Assembly: GCA_937872445.1 (NCBI GenBank)
Contig: CALMSL010000148.1
Location: 1-50,044, forward strand
Origin: an uncultured Microbacteriaceae bacterium
GTDB lineage: Bacteria; Actinomycetota; Actinomycetes; Actinomycetales; Microbacteriaceae
Reading direction: 5' to 3'
Length of the DNA: 50,044 nucleotides
Of the stretch, positions 15,062 to 23,737 are shown piece after piece. Position 1 is the stretch's first letter. Every line of letters starts with the position of its first letter. Below the pieces are notes generated by a model that was not told the origin of the DNA, ran no database searches, and was given only the letters and a program-made list of their open reading frames with translations. The translations under genes were made by a program, and so were the position numbers.

Positions 15062-17083
15062 TTACTCTAAACCGCGGCGCTTCAGCAATGGCTCGATGAC
15101 CGCGTCGCGGCCGCGGAAGTCGCGGTACGCATCCAGCGCATCCATTTTCCCGCCGACGCCCAGCAGCTTCTCGCGGAACCGGTCGCCGTTCGCGCGGGTC
15201 AGCCCGCCGTTCTCCTTGAACCACTCCACGGTATCGGCATCCAGAACCTCGCTCCAGATGTAGGAGTAGTACCCCGCGTCGTACCCGCCAGCGAACGTGT
15301 GCGCGAAGTAGGTGCTCGAGTAGCGCGTCGGCACTGCCGGGTTGTCGAGTCCGACCGCTGCGAGCGCCTTCGCCTCGAACTGGGCAACGTCCGTCACCGA
15401 CTCGTCCGCGGTGATCGAATGCCAGGCCTGGTCGAGCAACGCCGCGGCAAGGTACTCGCTCGTCTGGAATCCCTCATTGAACTGGCGCGACGCCTCAAGC
15501 TTGTCGACGAGTTCCTGCGGCATCGGCTCGCCCGTCTCATGGTGCACCGCATAGTTCGCGAGAACCTCGGGCCACAGCATCCACATCTCGTTCACCTGGC
15601 TCGGAAACTCCACAAAATCGCGGAACACGCTCGTCCCGGTGAACTTCGGATACGTCACGCGCGCGAACAGACCATGAAGCGCATGCCCGAACTCGTGGAA
15701 GAACGTGTTCACCTCGTCGTACGTGAGCAACGTGGGCTCTCCGGCCGCGGGTTTCGGAACATTAAGGTTGTTCACCACGACAACCGGCTGTCCAAGCAGG
15801 TCATTCTGCCCGACAAGCTCGTTCATCCACGCACCGCCGCGCTTGGAGTCGCGCGTGTACAGGTCGCACACGTACAGCCCGACCGGCGAGCCGTCCTCAT
15901 TCGTGACCTCGAACACACGGGCATCGGGGTGGTACGCCACGAGGTCGGGCCGTTCGGCAAACGAAATTCCGTACAGCTGGTTCGCGGCGAAGAACACACC
16001 GTCGCGCAGCACACGCTCGATCTCGAAGTACGGGCGCATCGCCGCCGTGTCCACGTCGTACTTCTTCTGGCGCACCTTCTCCGTGTAGAACGCCCAGTCC
16101 CACGGCTCGATGCTGTGGCCGGCGATCTCTTCCAGGTCCTTCTGTTCCGCGCGCGCATTGCGGGCGGCAGGGGGCGCGAGCTTGCCCAGCATGGCAGCGA
16201 CGGCCTCTGGCGTCTTCGCCGTTTCATCTGCGGTCACGAATCCGGCGTGCGTGTCGAAGCCGAGCAGGCGGGCGCGCTCGGCCCGAAGCTTCGTGATCTC
16301 CAGAACCAACGCCGTGTTGTCGTGGTCGCCGCCACGATTCCCCCGCGAGCGTGACGCCGCCAAGATCCGCTCGCGCACGTCGCGGCGCGTGAGGCTCGCC
16401 AGGTACGGATGCCCGGTCGGCAGCACCAGGGTCACGAGGTACTTGCCGTCGAGACCGCGCTCCTTCGCCGCCTCCACCGCGGCGGAGATCTCGCCCGCAC
16501 CGAGGCCGTCGAGCTCCGCCACGTCGTCGAAGATCACGGCGAGGTCATTCGTGTCCGCGAGAAGGTTCTTCTCGAATCGGGTCGTGAGCGTCGAGAGCTT
16601 CTGGTTGAAGTCCTTCAGCTTCTCCTTCTGGTCGTCGTCGAGCCCGGCGCCGGCGAGCGTCATTTCCGTGTAGTAGCGCTCCACGAGGTAGCGCTGCTCC
16701 GCCGTGAGGTCAAGGGAGTCCAGCTGGTCGTGGATTGTCTTGATCCGCCAGTAGAGCTGCGAGTCGAGTTTGATGGCATCCTCGTGCGCGGCCATGCGCG
16801 GGGCGATCTGCTCCTCGAGGTCGTTCGTGAAGTCGCTCGAGTCGGAGGAGGACTTGTTGTAGAACACGCGGGCCACGCGGGTGAGCGTCTGGCCACTCTG
16901 CTCAAGAGGCACGAGCGTGTTCTCGAACGTCGGCATGTCCCGGCGTCGCGTGATGTTCGACACCTCGGCGAGCTGCTCCTCGAATCCTTTCTCAAACGCG
17001 GGCAGGTAGTGCTCATCGGTGATGTCCGCGAACGGCGGCAATTCGTAGGGGAGGGTGCTCGTCTGGAAAAACGGGTTCATCAT
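15062..17083 (-). CDS. dcp: M3-family metallopeptidase (peptidyl-dipeptidase Dcp type)
   Basis: A 673-aa zinc oligopeptidase of the thimet/oligopeptidase A/Dcp family, cytoplasmic, cutting short peptides. The active-site helix FFHEFGHALHG lies at about residue 463, with the downstream zinc Glu expected in DFVEFPSQVNEMW, and the substrate-loop motif YVCDLYTRDSKRGGAWM is present. The C-terminal TRYSSTYFAHTFAGGYDAGYYSYIWSE block is typical (described here in overlapping parts) and length is normal for Dcp. ATG 17083 is followed by a second ATG. Only 25 bases separate it from the divergent methyltransferase. Confidence 0.93.
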   Translation of the reverse strand: MMNPFFQTSTLPYELPPFADITDEHYLPAFEKGFEEQLAEVSNITRRRDMPTFENTLVPLEQSGQTLTRVARVFYNKSSSDSSDFTNDLEEQIAPRMAAHEDAIKLDSQLYWRIKTIHDQLDSLDLTAEQRYLVERYYTEMTLAGAGLDDDQKEKLKDFNQKLSTLTTRFEKNLLADTNDLAVIFDDVAELDGLGAGEISAAVEAAKERGLDGKYLVTLVLPTGHPYLASLTRRDVRERILAASRSRGNRGGDHDNTALVLEITKLRAERARLLGFDTHAGFVTADETAKTPEAVAAMLGKLAPPAARNARAEQKDLEEIAGHSIEPWDWAFYTEKVRQKKYDVDTAAMRPYFEIERVLRDGVFFAANQLYGISFAERPDLVAYHPDARVFEVTNEDGSPVGLYVCDLYTRDSKRGGAWMNELVGQNDLLGQPVVVVNNLNVPKPAAGEPTLLTYDEVNTFFHEFGHALHGLFARVTYPKFTGTSVFRDFVEFPSQVNEMWMLWPEVLANYAVHHETGEPMPQELVDKLEASRQFNEGFQTSEYLAAALLDQAWHSITADESVTDVAQFEAKALAAVGLDNPAVPTRYSSTYFAHTFAGGYDAGYYSYIWSEVLDADTVEWFKENGGLTRANGDRFREKLLGVGGKMDALDAYRDFRGRDAVIEPLLKRRGLE

Positions 17084-17096
17084 GCTCCAACCTTAT

Positions 17097-17102
17097 TAGG
17101 CT
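17097..17102 (+). promoter_or_regulatory. -10 element giving a leaderless methyltransferase mRNA
   Basis: TAGGCT (fits TANNNT) ends six bases before ATG 17109, so the predicted transcript starts on the start codon. There is no Shine-Dalgarno in the 25-base gap to the divergent peptidase gene. Confidence 0.45.
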
Positions 17103-17108
17103 GTAGAT

Positions 17109-17918
17109 ATGGCGGCACCGTCAGAGAACTACAGTCACGGGCACCACGAGAGCGTTCTCCGCTCCCACAGTTGGCGCACCGTTCAGAACTCTGCCGCCTA
17201 TCTGGCGCCCCATCTCACCTCGGGCACGACGGTCCTGGATGTCGGATGCGGTCCGGGCACGATCACGATCGACATTGCGGCGATGGTGAGCCCTGCCAGA
17301 GTGGTTGGCGTCGATGCGTCGGAACAGGTCATCGAACGGGCCACCGAGCTTGCGGCCGAACGGGATATCGACAATGTCGAGTTCGTCGTTGGCAATGCGT
17401 ACGAGCTCGACTATGAAGACGAGTCCTTCGACGTGGTTCACGCCCACCAGGTGCTGCAACACCTCTCCGACCCGGTGCGGGTGCTGCGCGAATTCCGCCG
17501 CGTACGCACGGCGGCCGGCATCGTCGCCGCGCGGGATGTCGACTACGGCGCGTGCTTCTGGTTCCCGGACTCGGAGGGCCTCGATCGCTGGCTGGAGCTC
17601 GTTCGCGCCGTGTATCGCAGCAACAACACCCAGCCGGATGCCGGACGGCGATTGAAATCGTGGGCCATGGATGCCGGCTTCTCCGAGGTCGCCTCGACAG
17701 CATCCGTGTGGGGGTTCAACTCGGAAGCGGATCGCGAGTGGTGGGGGAGCATGTGGGAGACCCGGATTCTGCAGTCGGCGCTCGCGGTCGACGCGATCGA
17801 CGCCGGCCTGGCCCACCAGGACGATCTGATCGATATTTCCCGCGCCTGGCGAGACTGGATCAACGAACCGGATGGCTGGCTCGCCATGCCGCATGGCGAG
17901 GTGATCTGCCGGGGCTAG
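17109..17918 (+). CDS. SAM-dependent methyltransferase (class I, type 11)
   Basis: A 269-aa Rossmann-fold methyltransferase. Motif I is VLDVGCGPGTITIDIA (about 42-57), with the acidic ribose ligand in GVDASEQVIERA, a motif II-like VVGNAYEL and the post-motif FDVVHAHQVLQHLSDPVRVLRE. The C-terminal third (FWFPDSEGLDRWLELV and ARAWRDWI-like segments) resembles UbiE/Coq5-type small-molecule methyltransferases. Substrate unknown. The start has no Shine-Dalgarno and is likely leaderless. The stop overlaps the convergent NAD-epimerase gene by four bases. Confidence 0.85.
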   Translation: MAAPSENYSHGHHESVLRSHSWRTVQNSAAYLAPHLTSGTTVLDVGCGPGTITIDIAAMVSPARVVGVDASEQVIERATELAAERDIDNVEFVVGNAYELDYEDESFDVVHAHQVLQHLSDPVRVLREFRRVRTAAGIVAARDVDYGACFWFPDSEGLDRWLELVRAVYRSNNTQPDAGRRLKSWAMDAGFSEVASTASVWGFNSEADREWWGSMWETRILQSALAVDAIDAGLAHQDDLIDISRAWRDWINEPDGWLAMPHGEVICRG

Positions 17919-18853
17919 CGATTATTGTCGCTGAGCGCATTCCGGGCGGCCTCGAGCGAGCGCGTGATACCCGTGCCGTAGGGTGTCGGCGCTGTCAAGA
18001 ATGTCGATTCGAAGCGTGTTGAGTCGAACAGGTACGGCAAGGAGTTTTGATAGCTCATTTCCAGCGCTTCGCGGGCGATAGGCGAGAATAGCGCGCCCAG
18101 ACGCATGGTGTTGAGAGTCATCGTGCGGTGCCGGACATTCTTGCCGGTCGCGATGGTCATATACTCCTCGCCCGTGAGAGGCGGGGCAGTGGGGAGATGC
18201 CACACCTTGCCGCGCGCTCGATCATCGGTGCCGAGAACGGCGAGTGACGCGCCGATATCCGGCGTGTAGGTCATGGAGTGGGGCAATGTCGAGTTAATGA
18301 GCCAGGTCGGGCTCTTTCCCTTTGCCACAGAATCAATACACATCGAGTTGAATACCCCCGTCGATGCGCCCGGCCCATAGAAGTCGGCGCTGCGCGCGAC
18401 GGTGACCGCGAGCCCACTTTCGCGTGCGGAGTTAAGCCTGTCCAGCATGTGCGCTCGAACTTCACCTTTTCTGCTGCTTGGCCGAATGGGCGAGTCTTCT
18501 GTCATCGGAGAATCGGTCATTCCGTAGGCGTAGACGTTGTCGAAATAAACAAGATGCGTCCCCTCGGCGGTTGCCGCCGCGATGACGTTGTCCACGATCG
18601 TGGGGAGATCCCGGCGCCAGACCGACAGTCGGTACGGGAGGCCGAGGACAAGATAGGCCACGTCCGCCCCGTGAAGAGCTCGCGCGGCGGCTTTCCGATC
18701 ACGGAGGTCGGCACCGAGAAATGCACCGTCGGAGCTTGCGTGTTCCGATTCGCGGCGCACCCCGGTGACGTCGTGGTTTGCCGAGCGCAACGCCGCGATG
18801 GTTTCCCGTCCAACGACTCCCGTTCCTCCGAGTACGACATGTCGCAGTGGCAT
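17915..18853 (-). CDS. NAD(P)-dependent epimerase/dehydratase-like protein (atypical SDR)
   Basis: A 312-aa protein. The N-terminal dinucleotide-binding motif GGTGVVGRETIAAL (9-22) follows the first beta strand (RHVVL). YFDNVYAYG (about 103-111) contains the Tyr position of extended SDRs but lacks the standard YxxxK spacing, so catalysis may differ. ARSADFYGPGAS is typical of the epimerase family. Substrate unknown. It is driven from a minus-strand promoter with TTGACA (18939-18944 on the plus strand), overlapped by a strong palindromic operator. It is divergent from the winged-helix regulator at 19046. Confidence 0.8.
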   Translation of the reverse strand: MPLRHVVLGGTGVVGRETIAALRSANHDVTGVRRESEHASSDGAFLGADLRDRKAAARALHGADVAYLVLGLPYRLSVWRRDLPTIVDNVIAAATAEGTHLVYFDNVYAYGMTDSPMTEDSPIRPSSRKGEVRAHMLDRLNSARESGLAVTVARSADFYGPGASTGVFNSMCIDSVAKGKSPTWLINSTLPHSMTYTPDIGASLAVLGTDDRARGKVWHLPTAPPLTGEEYMTIATGKNVRHRTMTLNTMRLGALFSPIAREALEMSYQNSLPYLFDSTRFESTFLTAPTPYGTGITRSLEAARNALSDNNR

Positions 18854-18918
18854 TTCTTCTCTTCTCAGTTTGTTTCCGCACGCCCCGTGCGGATGGACAA
18901 GTGGGCGTTCAATATCCA

Positions 18919-18944
18919 GATAGTCTAACTATCGATAGTGTCAA
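18919..18944. promoter_or_regulatory. Palindromic operator in the NAD-epimerase promoter
   Basis: GATAGT-CTA-ACTATC (18919-18933) is a perfect 6-bp inverted repeat. Its right arm is immediately followed by another GATAGT, so ACTATCGATAGT (18928-18939) is a second perfect palindrome sharing that arm. They lie directly downstream of the leftward -35 TTGACA (minus strand of 18939-18944), a classical repressor position. The motif differs from the TTGCAAAGA sites further right, so a different regulator, possibly TetR-like and unlinked, is inferred. Confidence 0.65.
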
Positions 18945-18981
18945 TATCAATACTAACGTTTGGATGTGGAGGGCGATCGGC

Positions 18982-19041
18982 TCGCAAAGAAATGATTGCA
19001 AAGAGATAGTTGCAAAGAAGTCTTTGCAATGGTATCTTTGT
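18982..19041. promoter_or_regulatory. Phased operator array and promoter of the winged-helix regulator
   Basis: Three direct copies of (T)TGCAAAGA start at 18982, 18996 and 19010 (14-base period; the first is TCGCAAAGA). Two inverted copies start at 19021 (TCTTTGCAA) and 19035 (TCTTTG), again 14 bases apart. Copies at 19010 and 19021 form a perfect 20-bp palindrome with a 2-base centre. The promoter is embedded: -35 TTGCAA (19010-19015), 17-base spacer, -10 TATCTT (19033-19038), transcript start on GTG 19046. Confidence 0.75.
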
Positions 19042-19045
19042 ATAC

Positions 19046-19687
19046 GTGAGCAACAACGACGATCAGAGGCAGATCCTTCGGGAACGCACGATCGACCTCG
19101 AATCCCTCAAGGCCCTGGCGCATCCGCTTCGGGTCAAGATCTTCGATGTGCTCTCAACGTATGGAGAATTCACGGCCAGCGGGCTCGCCGAACGGCTCGG
19201 AGAGTCCAGCGGCGCCACCAGCTACCACCTCCGCCAGCTCGAAAAGCACGGATTCGTGCGCGAAGTCGAGGGCAGGGGAGTCGGGCGCGAACGCTGGTGG
19301 GAACGCACGCCAGGAGGAATCACCCTCGGCTCAGCCGAGATGAAGGAAACGCTGGCCGGCCGCGAGGCGAGCCAGCTCGTCATGCGCGAATGGTCCAGCA
19401 ACCGGGAGCGCACGCTCGCCGATTTCATGGAGCGCGGATACGACGAACTCGCCCCGCAATGGATTGAAGCCAGCGTCGTGAGCCTCACGAACGTTTTCGT
19501 CACTGCTGAGGAACTGGGGGAGTTCGCGGAGCGATACATGGCCATGGTTGCCGAGTTCGCCGATCAACATCGCGACCAGCGCACCCCAGGATCCCGCCCG
19601 GTGCAAATCCAGTTCCACGCGTTCCCCGTCATCGACGGGGAAGAAATCCCCCACAACGACACGCAAGAAGAAGGAACCGAATCATGA
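19046..19687 (+). CDS. ArsR-like winged-helix transcriptional regulator
   Basis: A 213-aa regulator. The N-terminal winged helix (LESLKALAHPLRVKIFDVL, then TASGLAERLGESSGATSYH and a wing at GRGVGRERWWE) is of the HTH_20/ArsR type without metal-binding cysteines. The C-terminal 130 residues are mostly helical (WSSNRERTLADFMERGYDEL and similar) and may bind a ligand or dimerise. GTG 19046 has no Shine-Dalgarno, and its -10 element ends seven bases upstream, so translation is probably leaderless. The phased TTGCAAAGA array over its promoter points to autoregulation. The 81-aa protein downstream overlaps it by four bases. Confidence 0.85.
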   Translation: MSNNDDQRQILRERTIDLESLKALAHPLRVKIFDVLSTYGEFTASGLAERLGESSGATSYHLRQLEKHGFVREVEGRGVGRERWWERTPGGITLGSAEMKETLAGREASQLVMREWSSNRERTLADFMERGYDELAPQWIEASVVSLTNVFVTAEELGEFAERYMAMVAEFADQHRDQRTPGSRPVQIQFHAFPVIDGEEIPHNDTQEEGTES

Positions 19688-19929
19688 CCATGACGGCCCC
19701 AATACCGACCATTCACCGGCACGACCTGCCCATGCCCAGAACCAGCTACGTCCACGGAATCGACGGCGTCGTGGCGAATGTCGCCGTGGCCATGCTCAAG
19801 TGGTCCCATGACCGCGAAGCACGTGCCACGCTGAACCACGCCGAGCACTCCCGCCGCCGCGAGGCGTGGGATTCCCAGCAGCGCCGCGAGGTGGCAGCGT
19901 TCCGCTTCACCCAGCGCCTCGGGCTCTGA
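19684..19929 (+). CDS. Small hypothetical protein coupled to the winged-helix regulator
   Basis: An 81-aa soluble protein whose ATG overlaps the regulator's stop (ATGA), so translation is coupled. The first third is Pro/His-containing (IPTIHRHDLPMPRTSYVHG). A hydrophobic-to-amphipathic segment (GVVANVAVAMLKWSHDREAR) follows, then a basic helix rich in Arg, His and Glu (AEHSRRREAWDSQQRREVAAF). I do not recognise the family. The arrangement suggests a partner or target of the regulator. Confidence 0.55.
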   Translation: MTMTAPIPTIHRHDLPMPRTSYVHGIDGVVANVAVAMLKWSHDREARATLNHAEHSRRREAWDSQQRREVAAFRFTQRLGL

Positions 19930-19983
19930 TCCGTCGGTCCGCCTGAACAGACTCGACCCCGACGAAGCGTGGTGTGCGGCTAC

Positions 19984-20265
19984 CTAGAGCCCTTCCTCAA
20001 TCCACACTTCGTCGGGGTCGCCTGACCTAATCGTAGCCGCGCTGTCGCCCGGTGCTGCGGAAATTGTCGTGATGTGCCCGGTCGTCGGGTCCGGATCAAG
20101 CTCGACAACCGGTCGACCCTCCAGCCAGGTCAGCGTCCAGCGGCGTCCGGATTCGGCCAACCCGTCGCGCTGCGTTGCTTCGAATTCCAGGATGGCGGAG
20201 ACAATGGCGTCCGGCAACCGTGCCGGCGGCGCGTCCCCCGGTGTCCAGCGTGTGCCCAGTTGCAT
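19984..20265 (-). CDS. Conserved hypothetical protein downstream of valS
   Basis: A 93-aa acidic soluble protein whose ATG shares its A with the valS stop (TAATG), so it is translationally coupled to valS. It reads GTRWTPGDAPPARLPDAIV near the start and WTLTWLEGRPVVELDPD in the middle, ending in DEVWIEEGL. Proteins with this WTLTWLEGRPV core follow valS in other Microbacteriaceae, as I recall. Function unknown. Confidence 0.7.
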   Translation of the reverse strand: MQLGTRWTPGDAPPARLPDAIVSAILEFEATQRDGLAESGRRWTLTWLEGRPVVELDPDPTTGHITTISAAPGDSAATIRSGDPDEVWIEEGL

Positions 20266-22838
20266 TACTCCGTCACCTCCGCGAGGACGATCTCGGTTAC
20301 CGCGACGTCGTCCGCTTCGGTGAACGTCAGGTCGGTGATCCGACCGACAGCGCACAGGTCGCCACGGGCCTCCTGAAGCAACGCCGGTCCGGCGATCGTC
20401 GCCGACGCAACCTCGGTTTTTTGGGAAGCCTTCGCATCCGTCTTCGCGCGGCGGATGCCGATGAGCGCCTCGCTCACAAGGCCGAGAAGACCCGTCGAGG
20501 CGGCGTCCACCGGCGGGGTTGGCCACGGGGCGGTGTGCACTGACGAGTCGTGGGTCCACGACCACACTTCCTCCGTCGCGAAGGCGATCACGGGAGCAAG
20601 GAGGCGCAACTGGACATCCAGAGCAATGCGCAGCGCTGCCACAGCGGATTCCTGCCCCGCTTCGCCGGAAGCGCCATAAGCCCGTTCCTTCACGAGCTCG
20701 AGATAGTCGTCGCAGAACGTCCAAAAGAACTGTTCGGCCGCTTCGAGAGCTCGCGCGTGGTCGTACGCGTCGTAGGCCTTCGTAGCGATGTCGACGACGG
20801 CGCCCAACTCCGCCAGCATGTCGCGGTCCAGAGGGTTGGTGACCGTGGCGATGTCCACCGGGTCCGGCGCAGCGAAGGAATACGCGAACTTCGACGCGTT
20901 GAGGATCTTGATCGCGAGCCGCCGGCCAATCTTGATCTGCTTCGGGTTCTGCGGGTCGAACGCGGCATCCGTGCCGAGCCGTGACGACGCGGCCCAATAT
21001 CGGACGGCATCCGAACCGTGATCGTCGAGCATGCCGGACGGGGTGACGACGTTCCCCTTCGACTTGGACATTTTTTTGCGGTCCGGGTCGACGATGAAGC
21101 CGCTGAGTGTCGCGTTCTTCCACGGCGCGACGCCGTGCTCCAGTTCGGAACGCAGGAGGGTGGAGAACAGCCACGTACGGATGATGTCCTGGCCCTGGCT
21201 GCGCAGGTCGTAGGGGAACACGAGGTCGAACAACTCGGGGTCGCGCTCCCAGCCTCCGGCGATTTGCGGGGTGAGCGACGAGGTCGCCCAGGTGTCCATG
21301 ATGTCCAGTTCGCCCACAAAACCACCGGGCTGGCCGCGGTCACTCTCCTCGTAGCCTGGGGCGGCATCCGAAGAGGGATCGACCGGAAGCGCATCCTCGG
21401 TGGCGGCAATCACGGCGCCCGGCTCACCGTTCTCGTCGAGCTCGTACCAGACCGGGATCGGCACACCGAAGAAGCGCTGACGGGAAATCAGCCAGTCACC
21501 GGTGAGACCGCCGACCCAGTTCTCGTAGCGCACGCGCATGAAGTCCGGGACGAAGTTCACGTCGCGGCCGCGCTCGAGCAGCGTATCGCGCAACGCTTCG
21601 TCGCGGGCCCCGTTCCTGATGTACCACTGCAGGGTGCTCACGATCTCGAGCGGCTTGTCGCCCTTTTCGTAGAACTTCACGGCGTGGGTGATCGGTTTCG
21701 GTTCGCCATCGAGGTCGCCGCTGTCGCGCAGCAGCTCGACCATGCGCGCCTTCGCGCTGAACACCGTCTTGCCGCTCAGTTCGGCAAAGGCGGTCTTTCC
21801 GGCGTCGGAGGTGATCGCCTCCGGTGCGTCCTCGATGATGCGGCCGTCGCGTCCGAGAATCGTGCGGTTCGGCAGATCGAATTCACGCCACCACACCACA
21901 TCGGTAACATCGCCGAACGTGCAGATCATGGCGATGCCGGAGCCCTTGTCCTGCTGGGCGAGTCGATGGGCAACGACCGGCACCTCTACATTGAAGATCG
22001 GCGTGCGCACGGTCGTGCCAAACAGCGGCTGGTAGCGCTCGTCGTCCGGATGCGCCACGAGCGCCACACATGCCGGCAACAGTTCCGGCCTGGTCGTTTC
22101 GATGTACACGGGGGCGCCGTCCGGCTTGCGGAATGCGACGCGGTGAAACGCCGCCGGCATGTCCTTGTCCTCGAGCTCGGCCTGCGCGACGGCAGTCCGG
22201 AACGACACATCCCAGAGGGTGGGCGCCTCGGAGCGGTATGCCTCGCCCCGGGCGAGGTTGCGCAGGAACGCGCGCTGCGCTGCGGTCTGCGATTCGGGGC
22301 CGATCGTGCGGTAGGTCTGAGCCCAGTCCACGGACAGGCCGAGCGTGCGCCACAGCGCCTCGAATTGTTTCTCATCCTCCACCGTGAGGGTCTCGCACAG
22401 TTCAATGAAGTTGCGGCGGCTGATCGGCTTCTGATCTGCCGCCTTGCTGCTCTTGTTGTCCCCGCCCTCGAACGGCGGTGTGAAATCCGGCTCGTACGGC
22501 AGGGTCGGGTCGCACCGCACACCGTAGTAGTTCTGCACGCGGCGCTCCGTGGGGAGCCCGTTGTCGTCCCACCCCATCGGGTAGAACAGACTCTTCCCGC
22601 GCATCCGCTGGTAACGCGCGGCGAGGTCCATGTGCGTGTAGCTGAAAACGTGCCCGATGTGCAGCGAACCGGATGCCGTGGGCGGCGGGGAGTCGATCGA
22701 ATAGATGTTGTCGCGCGGGGTGGGGTGGGCGAGCGCCGCAGCGCGATCAAACCGGTAGGTGCCGTCGGACTCCCATCGATCACCCCACTTGCTTTCCAAT
22801 CCTTCGAGGACGGGCTTGTCGGGGATGGCATCGGCCAT
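20265..22838 (-). CDS. valS: Valyl-tRNA synthetase
   Basis: An 857-aa class Ia synthetase charging tRNA-Val. HIGH motif HIGH at 60-63 (SGSLHIGHVFSY). KMSKS at about 588-592 (DRKKMSKSKGN). The editing (CP1) domain lies between them, with TTRPELLPACVALVAHPDD typical of Val editing. The anticodon domain follows. It is the shorter actinobacterial/archaeal-like form without a long C-terminal coiled coil. ATG 22838 is preferred to ATG 22868 because CCGGAG lies six to seven bases upstream and homologues start at this point. Confidence 0.96.
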   Translation of the reverse strand: MADAIPDKPVLEGLESKWGDRWESDGTYRFDRAAALAHPTPRDNIYSIDSPPPTASGSLHIGHVFSYTHMDLAARYQRMRGKSLFYPMGWDDNGLPTERRVQNYYGVRCDPTLPYEPDFTPPFEGGDNKSSKAADQKPISRRNFIELCETLTVEDEKQFEALWRTLGLSVDWAQTYRTIGPESQTAAQRAFLRNLARGEAYRSEAPTLWDVSFRTAVAQAELEDKDMPAAFHRVAFRKPDGAPVYIETTRPELLPACVALVAHPDDERYQPLFGTTVRTPIFNVEVPVVAHRLAQQDKGSGIAMICTFGDVTDVVWWREFDLPNRTILGRDGRIIEDAPEAITSDAGKTAFAELSGKTVFSAKARMVELLRDSGDLDGEPKPITHAVKFYEKGDKPLEIVSTLQWYIRNGARDEALRDTLLERGRDVNFVPDFMRVRYENWVGGLTGDWLISRQRFFGVPIPVWYELDENGEPGAVIAATEDALPVDPSSDAAPGYEESDRGQPGGFVGELDIMDTWATSSLTPQIAGGWERDPELFDLVFPYDLRSQGQDIIRTWLFSTLLRSELEHGVAPWKNATLSGFIVDPDRKKMSKSKGNVVTPSGMLDDHGSDAVRYWAASSRLGTDAAFDPQNPKQIKIGRRLAIKILNASKFAYSFAAPDPVDIATVTNPLDRDMLAELGAVVDIATKAYDAYDHARALEAAEQFFWTFCDDYLELVKERAYGASGEAGQESAVAALRIALDVQLRLLAPVIAFATEEVWSWTHDSSVHTAPWPTPPVDAASTGLLGLVSEALIGIRRAKTDAKASQKTEVASATIAGPALLQEARGDLCAVGRITDLTFTEADDVAVTEIVLAEVTE

Positions 22839-22998
22839 GGCGTACTCCGGTTTCGCTATATGCGGCACCGTGTCACATGCTGAGGTGCCTGAGTGTGGGT
22901 TGTGCGCTCAATCGTACCTGAGCGGTGTTCTCGAATGCGCGCAGGCCGTCGCCTCCTGAGACCCCAGTTGTTCCGGACATCGTGGCCGGTCGGGTTGG

Positions 22999-23619
22999 TC
23001 AGCGTTTGAGCGTGACGGTCTTGTTGGTCTGACCGCTCGTTCCGCGGATACTCACCGTGTAAATCTGCGATGCCTCGCTGCACTGGTAGTTGAGCGTGTA
23101 GGAGCCTGACGGCGACAGCCCTGTTTCAAACGGGCCCGCGAACGCGTCGGTCGTGCCCACGCCGATCGCCGCTTCGGTCGCGCCTGTGCTCGCCCACGCG
23201 AAGGTCACAGAGACCGGGTCGCTGTTGTTCGTGCAGCCGACCGAGGTGTTGTTGGCGGGCGAGAACGACGTGAACACCGGACCGGTTGTCGGAGGTGACG
23301 TGCTCGGGCTCGCACTCGGGGAAGCGCTCGGGCTCGCGCTCGGCGTGCTGCTCGGAGTTTCGCTCGGGGAAGCGCTTGGCGTCTCGCTCGGGCTCGACGA
23401 CGTCGTGGGCGTTGCCTCCGGGGTGGGGCCACCGAATCCGCGGGAAAACAGCAGGGTGAGGAGCACCACAACGGCGATGAGCAGGATGCCGCCGATGATG
23501 GAGAGCACAACGACGAGCGTTTTCGACTTCTTCCCGCCATCACCGCCGCGTCCCCCACTGCCGCTGCTTTCCGCATCCGGAGTCTGTTCGAACCGCACGG
23601 TCGGAGTGTCGTCGCTCAT
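22999..23619 (-). CDS. Single-pass membrane protein with PTS-rich stalk and Ig-like domain
   Basis: A 206-aa protein. A short cytoplasmic part (1-33) is followed by one membrane helix (about 34-60), then a stalk of Ser/Pro/Thr repeats (ETPSASPSETPSSTPSASPS, about 68-112). A C-terminal extracellular domain of about 90 residues has two cysteines (VGCTNN and YQCSEA) and an Ig/fibronectin-like beta pattern ending NKTVTLKR. The stalk DNA is internally repetitive. It is probably surface-exposed; function unknown. Confidence 0.75.
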   Translation of the reverse strand: MSDDTPTVRFEQTPDAESSGSGGRGGDGGKKSKTLVVVLSIIGGILLIAVVVLLTLLFSRGFGGPTPEATPTTSSSPSETPSASPSETPSSTPSASPSASPSASPSTSPPTTGPVFTSFSPANNTSVGCTNNSDPVSVTFAWASTGATEAAIGVGTTDAFAGPFETGLSPSGSYTLNYQCSEASQIYTVSIRGTSGQTNKTVTLKR

Positions 23620-23737
23620 GGTGTCCCCGAAATGTCAGTGAATGCCGGCACGTACGTTTTTCGAGGGAAAGTGTAGGGGCGAGGAGCCCGGTTGCGCCAG
23701 AGCCAAATTCGCGCGCCTGGCCGGGCACGCGGTGTGG

